DNA of 8,402 bases from an uncultured Bacillota bacterium (lineage in GTDB: Bacteria; Bacillota; Clostridia; Lachnospirales; Lachnospiraceae), in contig CAJKMA010000091.1 of assembly GCA_905200905.1 (NCBI GenBank), positions 1 to 8,402 on the forward strand, written 5' to 3'. Each line of letters begins with the position of its first letter. The first letter of the stretch is position 1. This document shows positions 1 to 5,849 of the stretch, in pieces. Under the pieces are notes generated by a model, which worked only from the letters and a program-made list of their open reading frames with translations, did not search any database and was not told the origin of the DNA. The position numbers and the translations under genes were made by a program.

Positions 1-709
1 AAGCCACAGCTACAGCCGTGACCGGAACTTATGGCATATCAGCCACGAAGGTCTGGAGCTGGAAAACCCTGCAGAAGCTCCAAATTATGACCACGTATTA
101 GTTTTAAGTGTACCACCACAGAAAGCACCAGATGCAGAAACAGAAGTTAGCATTACTTTTGAAGCAGGTGTACCGAAAACCTTAAACGGAAAAGCAATGA
201 AGGTTTCTGAAATCATCACAGAACTGAATCGTCTGGGCGGTGAAAACGGAATTGGTATTATTGATATTGTAGAAAATCGTGTAGTTGGAATGAAATCTCG
301 TGGCGTATACGAAACACCAGGCGGAACAATTCTTATGGAAGCTCACGCGCAGTTAGAAGAACTGGTATTAGACCGAGACACCATGGAAATGAAGAAAAAA
401 CTTGGAAGCCAGTTTGCTCAGGTGGTATACGAGGGAAAATGGTTCACACCTCTTCGTGAAGCACTCCAGGCATTCGTAGAATCTACTCAGAAATATGTAA
501 CTGGTGAAGTGAAATTCAAACTTTACAAAGGAAATATTATTAAAGCAGGAACAACTTCTCCATACAGTCTTTATAATGAATCTCTGGCATCCTTTACAAC
601 TGGTGATTTATATGACCACCATGATGCAGATGGATTTATCACCCTGTTTGGACTGCCATTAAAAGTTCGTGCAATGATGCTGGCTGAAGCAGAGAAAAAA
701 CAGAACTAA
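1..709 (+). CDS. argG: Argininosuccinate synthase, C-terminal part (5' end outside window)
   Basis: Catalyses ATP-dependent joining of citrulline and aspartate to argininosuccinate, the penultimate step of arginine biosynthesis, in the cytoplasm. The first complete codon is at position 2 and the frame stays open to TAA at 707-709, giving 235 residues. The family is usually about 400-410 residues, so the N-terminal ATP-binding part, roughly 175 residues, lies left of the window. Recognisable family signatures are YSRDRNLWHISHEG at the very start of the visible part, followed by LENP, and near the end TTGDLYDHHDADGFITLFGL. The internal ATG at 197 is not the start, because conserved ArgG sequence continues upstream of it in frame. 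The gene converges on hflX and ends 16 nt before a strong terminator stem. Identity is high confidence; whether argH is its neighbour cannot be seen. Confidence 0.96.
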   Translation, partial: SHSYSRDRNLWHISHEGLELENPAEAPNYDHVLVLSVPPQKAPDAETEVSITFEAGVPKTLNGKAMKVSEIITELNRLGGENGIGIIDIVENRVVGMKSRGVYETPGGTILMEAHAQLEELVLDRDTMEMKKKLGSQFAQVVYEGKWFTPLREALQAFVESTQKYVTGEVKFKLYKGNIIKAGTTSPYSLYNESLASFTTGDLYDHHDADGFITLFGLPLKVRAMMLAEAEKKQN

Positions 710-725
710 GAACCTTTAAGATAAA

Positions 726-787
726 AAGCTCTCATAGAAGATTAGTGTCTTTAACGCCTAATCTTCTATGAGAGCTTCTTGTTTTTT
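726..787. terminator. Bidirectional intrinsic terminator between argG and hflX
   Basis: A perfect 20-bp stem (726-745 with 758-777) encloses a 12-nt loop. On the plus strand it is followed by CTTG and six Ts (782-787), which serves argG. On the minus strand the stem is followed by a run of Ts opposite the As at 723-727, which serves hflX. The hflX stop codon (786-788) lies inside the plus-strand T tract, so the two convergent genes share one compact structure. Confidence 0.93.
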
Positions 788-2036
788 ACTTCCCACCAAT
801 TTTTCCGTAGATATTCCTTGGTACTCTCGCTTTGATTTCAATCCCCTCTGCTGTGTATTCCTCTGACAACAACTGTCCATATTTCCGAATCAACTGAATC
901 TGTCCGGTTTCATGGTATCCCAAGGTCCGTTCCAGATAAATCTGGTCTTCTGTAATAATCTTTTCCAGAATTTCTTTCAGCTCCTCGATCCCTTCCCCTG
1001 TTTTGACTGCTGTTTTCAACACATAATCTGCCCTAAAATCCCGAAAGATCTCTGGCTCCAAAACCTTGTCCTGTTTATTGAACAAGGTGACAATCTTCTT
1101 ATCCCCTACTTCTAATTCTTTCAATGTCTCATATACCACATACATCTGTTCATCTCTCTGTGGATTAGAAGCATCTACTACATGAATAATAAAGTCTGCA
1201 TACTTTGCTTCTTCCAGAGTACTTTTAAAAGCCTCAATTAAATGGTGTGGCAGTTTCCGGATAAATCCTACGGTATCTGTCAGATAAAGGCTCTGCTTAC
1301 CTGGCAGCTCTAAGATTCTGGTAGTGGGATCCAGGGTTGCAAAAAGCTTATCCTCTTCTAATACCTGTGCATCCGTTAATGTATTGAGAAGCGTAGATTT
1401 TCCAGCATTCGTATATCCTACAATAGCTGCTGTCATAATATTTTCTCTGCTTCTTCCCTCACGAAGCAACTCTCTGTGACGTTTTACCTGCTCTAAATCT
1501 TTTTTCAGCTGTGAAATCCGTACCTTGATTAAACGGCGGTCCATCTCCAGTTTCTTTTCACCAGGGCCTCTGGTTCCAATTCCACCTCCGAGACGGGACA
1601 TGGATGTACCCAGACCTATTAATCTGGATGCCCGATACCGAAGCTGTGCTAACTCTACCTGTATTTTTCCTTCACTGGTACGGGCTCTGGCCGCGAAAAT
1701 ATCCAGAATCACCATGGTTCTATCCATGATTTTCAGTTCCAACTCCCTCTCTAGGTTATTCATCTGTGAAGGTGATAATTCATCATCACATACAATCCCT
1801 GTAGCATCATAAGCTCTTGCCATCATACGGATTTCTTCCAGTTTCCCAGTACCCACATAGTAACCAGGATGTATGTTATCCCTGCTCTGCACTACCATAC
1901 CAACAGCCTCTGCTCCTGCTGTTTTCACTAAATCTTTTAACTCTTCCAGAGAATCCAGTGTGTCATCTCCATCTCTGGTCTGAACGCCAACCAGAATCAC
2001 CCGTTCCTGCTCTTCTTTGAATTCGTATAACTCCAT
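786..2036 (-). CDS. hflX: GTPase HflX (ribosome-associated, Obg/HflX superfamily)
   Basis: HflX is a GTPase that binds the 50S subunit and can split stalled or hibernating 70S ribosomes, mainly under stress. The 416-residue product is a normal length. The N-terminal HflX domain (about 10-115) contains VGTGKLEEI, followed by a helical linker. The glycine-rich GGGIGTRGPGE segment is at about 150-160, preceding a basic coiled linker. The G domain follows: P-loop GYTNAGKS at 207-214, DPTTR at 236-240, G3 DTVG at 254-257 followed by FIRKLPHHLIEAFKSTLEEA, and G4 NKQD at 320-323. A short C-terminal domain completes it. The ATG start is supported by GAGGAG at 2043-2048 with 6-nt spacing. A candidate promoter lies at 2065-2093 and a terminator separates it from the upstream TPR gene, so it is probably monocistronic. 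No anomalies were seen. Confidence 0.96.
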   Translation of the reverse strand: MELYEFKEEQERVILVGVQTRDGDDTLDSLEELKDLVKTAGAEAVGMVVQSRDNIHPGYYVGTGKLEEIRMMARAYDATGIVCDDELSPSQMNNLERELELKIMDRTMVILDIFAARARTSEGKIQVELAQLRYRASRLIGLGTSMSRLGGGIGTRGPGEKKLEMDRRLIKVRISQLKKDLEQVKRHRELLREGRSRENIMTAAIVGYTNAGKSTLLNTLTDAQVLEEDKLFATLDPTTRILELPGKQSLYLTDTVGFIRKLPHHLIEAFKSTLEEAKYADFIIHVVDASNPQRDEQMYVVYETLKELEVGDKKIVTLFNKQDKVLEPEIFRDFRADYVLKTAVKTGEGIEELKEILEKIITEDQIYLERTLGYHETGQIQLIRKYGQLLSEEYTAEGIEIKARVPRNIYGKIGGK

Positions 2037-2064
2037 ATTCTTCTCCTCTTCTTATTCTTTCTTT

Positions 2065-2093
2065 ATGATACTTCCTTCTCCATATCAAAACAA
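2065..2093 (-). promoter_or_regulatory. Candidate sigma-A-type promoter for hflX
   Basis: Reading the minus strand, TTGTTT (2088-2093) and TATCAT (2065-2070, five of six matches to TATAAT) are separated by exactly 17 bp. The element lies 28 nt upstream of the hflX ATG and downstream of the terminator of the preceding gene, where a promoter is needed. The call rests on motif match and position only. Confidence 0.5.
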
Positions 2094-2139
2094 GCCCTAT
2101 TCTCACAGAATTTCAAAACACGGCTTACAATTATGAATG

Positions 2140-2186
2140 AAAAAACCAGAAATCGGATTCTATTAATATCCGGTTTCTGGTTTTTT
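2140..2186 (-). terminator. Intrinsic terminator after the TPR lipoprotein gene
   Basis: An 18-bp inverted repeat (2140-2157 with 2169-2186) surrounds an 11-nt loop. The arms carry an A/T run at the outer ends, so the minus-strand transcript ends in a T-rich tail. One internal position is a mismatch on the minus strand (a G-U pair on the plus strand). It lies 8 nt beyond the TPR stop codon and marks the end of the nucleotidyltransferase-glmM-TPR transcript. Confidence 0.88.
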
Positions 2187-2194
2187 ATAACTTT

Positions 2195-3229
2195 TTATCT
2201 GGTTTCCAAAAAATACCCTTCTCTCACAGCATCTTTATCCCCTGGATACATCTCCAAATACGCTGTAACTTTTTCTTTTGCAGAACCATAGTTCATAGAT
2301 TTTTCATAAAATACAATCTGGTTAAACAAAAGTATCTGGTTCATCTCCCAGTCATCCTGTTTCAGCCCTTTTTCAACATAAGAGAGAGCCTTTTCATAGT
2401 CGCCTTCAGTGGCAGCGCAGACAGCCAATCCATTGTATCCCTCGGCTTCCAACCCTTCTACGTCCAGGCATTCTTCGTACACAGCCAAAGCCTCATCCCA
2501 GTCCTGATTCTCTCCGTAAATCTTCCCTAAGTACACCAATGCCTGGTCATAACCTTTTTTCTTTGCTTTTTTCAATGCTTTTTCTGCATCTTTATATTCA
2601 AAGAGATAATAGTACATTCTGCCCCTTTGGTAAAAATCTTCTGGAGAGTTTCCTTTCTTTTTTAGTCCCTCCTCCAGATACTCTACCCCATCTGCAGTAA
2701 GGTCACAGGCCTGATAAACCATATAAATATCCAGATAGTCCTGGTAAACTGGCGAATCAGAGAGGACCTTTTGAAAGTCTTTTTCAGCCTTTTTGTATTC
2801 ATTTCTACAAAGATACGCACTTCCTCTGAGGAAATAAGCATCTTTTTCTTTCCCTGATTCTAAAAGCTGGTCACAAGTTTCAATACAACCGCTATAATCT
2901 TCCTGGTGGTATTGTGCATCTGCCAAATAGAGAGATAAATCCTTTTGCAAGGCTTTTTGCTTTTTCTCTGTCACACCAAGCGCTGTCACAAAAGCTTCCT
3001 CTGCTTTATCATAGGCACCTTGTCCTGTTCTGGCAATGCCGATCCCCCTCCAGGCTAATTCTGACTTGTCTCCTTTTTGTATGGCATTTTCAAAGTGTTT
3101 CACAGCCTGTTCATACTTCTGCTGCTCCAACTTTTCTATGCCCTTCTCATACTCTGTAAGTTTTTTATCTTTACAACCGGCCAGCAGGCAAAGAGCCGCG
3201 GCAACAGCGAATAATATGCCCTTCTTCAC
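2195..3229 (-). CDS. TPR-repeat lipoprotein
   Basis: A predicted membrane-anchored protein of tetratricopeptide repeats, likely a protein-interaction scaffold on the outer face of the membrane; its partner is unknown. The start is GTG at 3227-3229, with an AAGAGGG ribosome site at 3237-3243 and 7-nt spacing. The N-terminus has two lysines, a hydrophobic stretch, and a lipobox LAGC with the lipidated cysteine at residue 19, so signal peptidase II processing is expected. The remainder (about 22-293) reads as roughly eight TPR-like helical pairs, for example EQQKYEQAVKHFENAI at about 35-50 and EYKKAEKDFQKVL at about 144-156. It starts 32 nt after glmM and ends at a terminator, so it is the last gene of that operon. 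Similar to generic TPR lipoproteins of clostridia; no enzymatic domain is visible and a specific function should not be assigned. Confidence 0.88.
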   Translation of the reverse strand: MKKGILFAVAAALCLLAGCKDKKLTEYEKGIEKLEQQKYEQAVKHFENAIQKGDKSELAWRGIGIARTGQGAYDKAEEAFVTALGVTEKKQKALQKDLSLYLADAQYHQEDYSGCIETCDQLLESGKEKDAYFLRGSAYLCRNEYKKAEKDFQKVLSDSPVYQDYLDIYMVYQACDLTADGVEYLEEGLKKKGNSPEDFYQRGRMYYYLFEYKDAEKALKKAKKKGYDQALVYLGKIYGENQDWDEALAVYEECLDVEGLEAEGYNGLAVCAATEGDYEKALSYVEKGLKQDDWEMNQILLFNQIVFYEKSMNYGSAKEKVTAYLEMYPGDKDAVREGYFLETR

Positions 3230-3261
3230 CTGTTTTCCCTCTTCTCTTTCTGTAATCAGAC

Positions 3262-4605
3262 TTACGCCATGAGATGCTCTGCTTCAATCACCTCTAGAAC
3301 CTGATTCACATAGCGTTCACAAATTTCATCTGTAGCAGCCTCTACCATCACACGAATCAATGGCTCTGTACCACTTTCTCGAACCAGAATTCTTCCATCA
3401 TTTCCAAGAGCATTTTCTACCTGTTTCACAGCTTCTACTACTTTTTCATTCTCTCTGGCTGCTTTTTTATCCAAAACTCTCACATTTTTCAAAACCTGCG
3501 GATAAATGGTTACTTCTTTTGTGAGAGTACTAAGCGGCAGTTTTTTCTCAATAATAACCTCCATAAGTTTCAGGGAAGTGAGAATTCCATCTCCAGTGGT
3601 AGCATGTTTTGCAAAAATAATGTGTCCAGACTGTTCTCCACCAATAGAATGACCATTGGCCATCATATTTTCGCACACATACTTATCTCCTACTGCTGTT
3701 TTCTCATAGGAAATTCCCTCTCTGTCACAGGCTTTATATAATCCCAGGTTGGACATCACTGTTGTTACAATGGTATTATTATTCAGTTTACCACATTCCT
3801 TCATGTACTTGCCGCACACATACATAATCAGATCGCCGTTTACCTCTTCTCCCTGATCGTCTACAGCAATACAGCGGTCTGCATCTCCATCATAAGCAAA
3901 TCCTACATCCAGATGATTCTCTTTTACAAACTGTTTCAGTTGCTCAATATGAGTAGAGCCACAATTTGTATTAATATTCACACCGTTTGGCTCATTATGA
4001 ATGACATATGTTTTTGCGCCCAGTGCATCAAACACGCTTTTAGCAATAGCAGAAGCGCTTCCATTAGAACAGTCTAATCCCACTCTTACGTTTTTAAAAG
4101 CTCTAGTAGGAATGGAAATCAAGTAACCAATATAACGATTTCTGCCCGCTGAAAAATCTACAGTACGTCCAATATTTTCCTTTTTCGCCAATGGCAGTTC
4201 TTCCAGCTTTCCATCAATATATGCTTCAATCTGTTCTTCTACTGCTGCCTCCATTTTCTGCCCATTTCCATTAATAATTTTAATTCCATTATCATAGAAA
4301 GGGTTATGGCTTGCGGAAATCATAATACCACAGTCAAAATCCTCTGTGCGTACCACATAAGATACACTTGGTGTTGTAGTTACATGAAGCAGGTAAACAT
4401 CTGCCCCAGAAGCAGTAAGACCTGCTACCAATGAATATTCAAACATATAGCTGCTTCTTCTGGTATCTTTTCCAATGACGATTCTGGCTTTATGCTCTTT
4501 TCCAAAATACCAGCCTAAAAAACGACCTACTTTAAAAGCATGTTCTACCGTTAAATCCACATTTGCTTCTCCGCGAAAACCGTCTGTTCCAAAATATTTA
4601 CCCAT
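3262..4605 (-). CDS. glmM: Phosphoglucosamine mutase
   Basis: Interconverts glucosamine-6-phosphate and glucosamine-1-phosphate, on the route to UDP-GlcNAc for peptidoglycan and other envelope polymers; cytoplasmic. The 447-residue product has the usual family length and all landmarks. The start is MGKYFGTDGFRGEAN. The active-site loop ISASHNPFYDNG has the phosphoserine expected at Ser99. The Mg-binding DGDADR is at 239-244, the sugar-binding GGEQSGH at 322-328, and the phosphate-binding RESGTEP at 409-415. The start is the ATG at 4603-4605, fixed by AAGGAG at 4612-4617 and by the family's conserved N-terminus. An in-frame TTG at 4626 would add seven residues encoding the ribosome site itself. 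It lies 89 nt downstream of the nucleotidyltransferase with no terminator between them, and the TPR gene follows 32 nt later. Activation by phosphorylation of the serine is known for the family. Confidence 0.97.
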   Translation of the reverse strand: MGKYFGTDGFRGEANVDLTVEHAFKVGRFLGWYFGKEHKARIVIGKDTRRSSYMFEYSLVAGLTASGADVYLLHVTTTPSVSYVVRTEDFDCGIMISASHNPFYDNGIKIINGNGQKMEAAVEEQIEAYIDGKLEELPLAKKENIGRTVDFSAGRNRYIGYLISIPTRAFKNVRVGLDCSNGSASAIAKSVFDALGAKTYVIHNEPNGVNINTNCGSTHIEQLKQFVKENHLDVGFAYDGDADRCIAVDDQGEEVNGDLIMYVCGKYMKECGKLNNNTIVTTVMSNLGLYKACDREGISYEKTAVGDKYVCENMMANGHSIGGEQSGHIIFAKHATTGDGILTSLKLMEVIIEKKLPLSTLTKEVTIYPQVLKNVRVLDKKAARENEKVVEAVKQVENALGNDGRILVRESGTEPLIRVMVEAATDEICERYVNQVLEVIEAEHLMA

Positions 4606-4611
4606 AATTTG

Positions 4612-4617
4612 CTCCTT
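4612..4617 (-). promoter_or_regulatory. Ribosome binding site that fixes the glmM start
   Basis: AAGGAG on the minus strand, 6 nt before the ATG at 4603-4605. It lies inside the longer TTG-initiated reading of the same frame, so that longer start is ruled out. Confidence 0.9.
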
Positions 4618-4694
4618 TTTGCACAATCATTCTCTTTTTTTGTCTTATCAGTACCTTTAACACAATAACACATTTTGAGAAATTTGTCACTCAT

Positions 4695-5618
4695 TTATGA
4701 AAAGAGAGGATTCTTGTATACACCTTTTTCCACCAGTCCACGGAAAGATTCCATAACTGTTTCCTTATCCTCCTGATAAGTTACACCAAACCAGGTATCA
4801 TGTGTTTTTAATACAGATACTTCTGCCTTATTTTCTTTAATCAACTGGTCAACTACTGCAGGCAGTAAATATTCTTTCTTAATGTCTCCAGGTTTTACAC
4901 CTGCCAGAAATTCTTTAAATCCCTGTTCCAATACCTCCAAAAATTCTGGTGTCAACCCCCACATATTCATAGAAACTAAAGTCTGGGAATCCAACGCTTT
5001 CTTTTCTCCACTTTCTTCATCTATTGCTGCAGGACCTTCTGATGTTTTCTGAATATTATAGGTTTCTTCAATTCCCACCAATTTCTTATTCTCATTTAAA
5101 GCGCAAACACCTCTGGTAACACCGCCATTATCACTCAGGGTATTTTCCAGAATAAATCCAGCCATACAGATATCCATCTTTTCACTTTCTGTTTTTTCTT
5201 CTACCAGATAATCGTGAATTTTTACAAAGGCTTCTTTTCCATAATAATCATCTGCATTGATAACTACAAAAGGTTCTTCAATAGCTTTCTTTGCTGCCAG
5301 AACTGCATGACCGGTTCCCCATGGTTTTGTTCTGTCTGTTGGACAGGTAAAGCCTTCTGGAAGGTCTTTTAAATCCTGGAATACATAAGCAACTTCTGTA
5401 ATTTTTTCAATTCTGTTTCCAATGATTTCTCTAAACTCAGCTTCAATATCTTTGCGGATAATAAATACAATTTTATTAAATCCAGCTTCCAGGGCATCAT
5501 GAATAGAGTAATCCATAATGATTTCTCCTGCAGGACCTACTTTTGCCAACTGTTTAATCCCTTCCCCAAAACGACTTCCAAGACCAGCCGCCATAATTAC
5601 CAATGCTGTTTTTTTCAT
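4695..5618 (-). CDS. Sugar-phosphate nucleotidyltransferase (NTP_transferase family)
   Basis: Predicted to transfer a nucleotidyl group from an NTP to a sugar-1-phosphate, making an NDP-sugar; the sugar and nucleotide are not determinable here. The 307-residue product begins with a Rossmann-like strand and the glycine-rich nucleotide loop AAGLGSRFG (10-18), followed by IKQLAKVGPAGEIIMDYSI instead of the more usual PKPLLPV-type segment. PWGTGHAVLAAK (99-110) resembles the GTA/GTG-hAv base-binding motif, and NADDYYG (121-127) supplies the metal-binding aspartates. There is no C-terminal hexapeptide-repeat acyltransferase domain, so it is not a full GlmU. The start is the ATG at 5616-5618, 7 nt after AAGGAG; an ATG two codons upstream is only 1 nt from it. 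It lies upstream of glmM in the same direction, suggesting a shared amino-sugar or envelope role (inference). Its upstream region has been replaced by a mobile element. Confidence 0.85.
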   Translation of the reverse strand: MKKTALVIMAAGLGSRFGEGIKQLAKVGPAGEIIMDYSIHDALEAGFNKIVFIIRKDIEAEFREIIGNRIEKITEVAYVFQDLKDLPEGFTCPTDRTKPWGTGHAVLAAKKAIEEPFVVINADDYYGKEAFVKIHDYLVEEKTESEKMDICMAGFILENTLSDNGGVTRGVCALNENKKLVGIEETYNIQKTSEGPAAIDEESGEKKALDSQTLVSMNMWGLTPEFLEVLEQGFKEFLAGVKPGDIKKEYLLPAVVDQLIKENKAEVSVLKTHDTWFGVTYQEDKETVMESFRGLVEKGVYKNPLFS

Positions 5619-5625
5619 AATCATT

Positions 5626-5631
5626 CTCCTT
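5626..5631 (-). promoter_or_regulatory. Ribosome binding site that chooses the second ATG of the nucleotidyltransferase
   Basis: AAGGAG on the minus strand is 7 nt from the ATG at 5616-5618 but only 1 nt from the ATG at 5622-5624. The spacing favours the downstream start (protein beginning MKKTALVIMAAG). Confidence 0.8.
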
Positions 5632-5663
5632 ACTGCTTTTACTGCTTACTTCTTGTTTCTTTC

Positions 5664-5729
5664 TTATGCATCCATACCCTGATTTGCCAGTTTTGCCATT
5701 TGGTCTGCTGCAATCAGCATATACGTCTT
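5664..5729 (-). pseudogene. Probable 3' fragment of a host gene cut by the element
   Basis: A 21-sense-codon open stretch plus TAA (5664-5666) reads KTYMLIAADQMAKLANQGMD then A and stop. Its composition looks protein-like (amphipathic, helix-like, A/L/M/Q rich) and codon choice (CTG, GCA, CAG) resembles the chromosomal genes. It ends 45 bp before the nucleotidyltransferase start, a typical operon spacing. The frame is closed by TAA at 5730-5732, immediately at the start of the repeat-rich region adjoining the recombinase. The natural reading (inference) is the last codons of an upstream operon gene whose body was displaced by integration. No good ribosome site precedes the internal ATG at 5718-5720, so an independent 18-residue peptide is less likely. 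I do not recognise the parent gene; chance openness over 22 codons cannot be excluded. Confidence 0.4.
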
Positions 5730-5828
5730 TTATATTAGGGTGTAAGCATATACAGCTATACACCTACTTGGCATGAACATATACATCAAAATACCAACTA
5801 ATATTACCATACCTTACACAGCTATACA
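5716..5828. repeat. Junction-region repeats; candidate recombinase attachment site
   Basis: This stretch between the host-gene remnant and the recombinase stop holds three near-identical words: AGCATATAC at 5716-5724 and 5745-5753, and AACATATAC at 5776-5784 (spacings 29 and 31 bp). An 11-bp direct repeat ACAGCTATACA occurs at 5752-5762 and 5818-5828. GGTGTA (5739-5744) and TACACC (5759-5764) form an imperfect palindrome with a 14-bp middle, the kind of inner symmetry seen in large-serine-recombinase attachment sites. The position is where one element end (attL or attR) is expected, but the exact crossover cannot be set without the other end or the empty site. Confidence 0.4.
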
Positions 5829-5829
5829 A
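5801..5829 (-). promoter_or_regulatory. Candidate outward promoter at the element end
   Basis: On the minus strand, TTGTAT (5824-5829) and TAATAT (5801-5806) are separated by 17 bp, with a TG one base before the -10 (TGG-TAATAT), i.e. an extended -10. It lies just after the recombinase stop codon and points to the nucleotidyltransferase 183 nt further on. The hexamer matches are moderate and the region is AT-rich, so chance occurrence is possible. Confidence 0.35.
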
Positions 5830-5849
5830 CATCATCTTCTGCATCTTTA

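Noticed and set aside
1525..1812. Plus-strand open frames within hflX, the TPR gene, glmM and the recombinase
   Set aside because: They are antisense shadows of well-supported genes, with no family motifs or ribosome sites.
2037..2194. Additional small gene between hflX and the TPR gene
   Set aside because: The interval is accounted for by a terminator and a candidate promoter; no frame has a ribosome site and protein-like sequence.
4606..4626. Seven-residue N-terminal extension of GlmM from a TTG
   Set aside because: It contains the AAGGAG site, and the family begins at MGKYFGTDG.
4606..4694. Terminator or riboswitch between the nucleotidyltransferase and glmM
   Set aside because: Only a 4-bp TGAG/CTCA pairing without a proper T tract is visible, and no conserved riboswitch or ribozyme core; the 89-nt gap is best read as operon spacing.
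5554..5763. 69-codon minus-strand frame across the junction into the nucleotidyltransferase
   Set aside because: Its second half is an out-of-frame reading of the nucleotidyltransferase 5' end, and it lacks a ribosome site; the overlapping 5664-5729 frame is more protein-like.
5739..5764. Definite crossover point at the centre of the GGTGTA/TACACC palindrome
   Set aside because: The central dinucleotide would be TA, which is palindromic and would not give directionality, and the host frame closes some 20 bp away; kept only as a candidate region.
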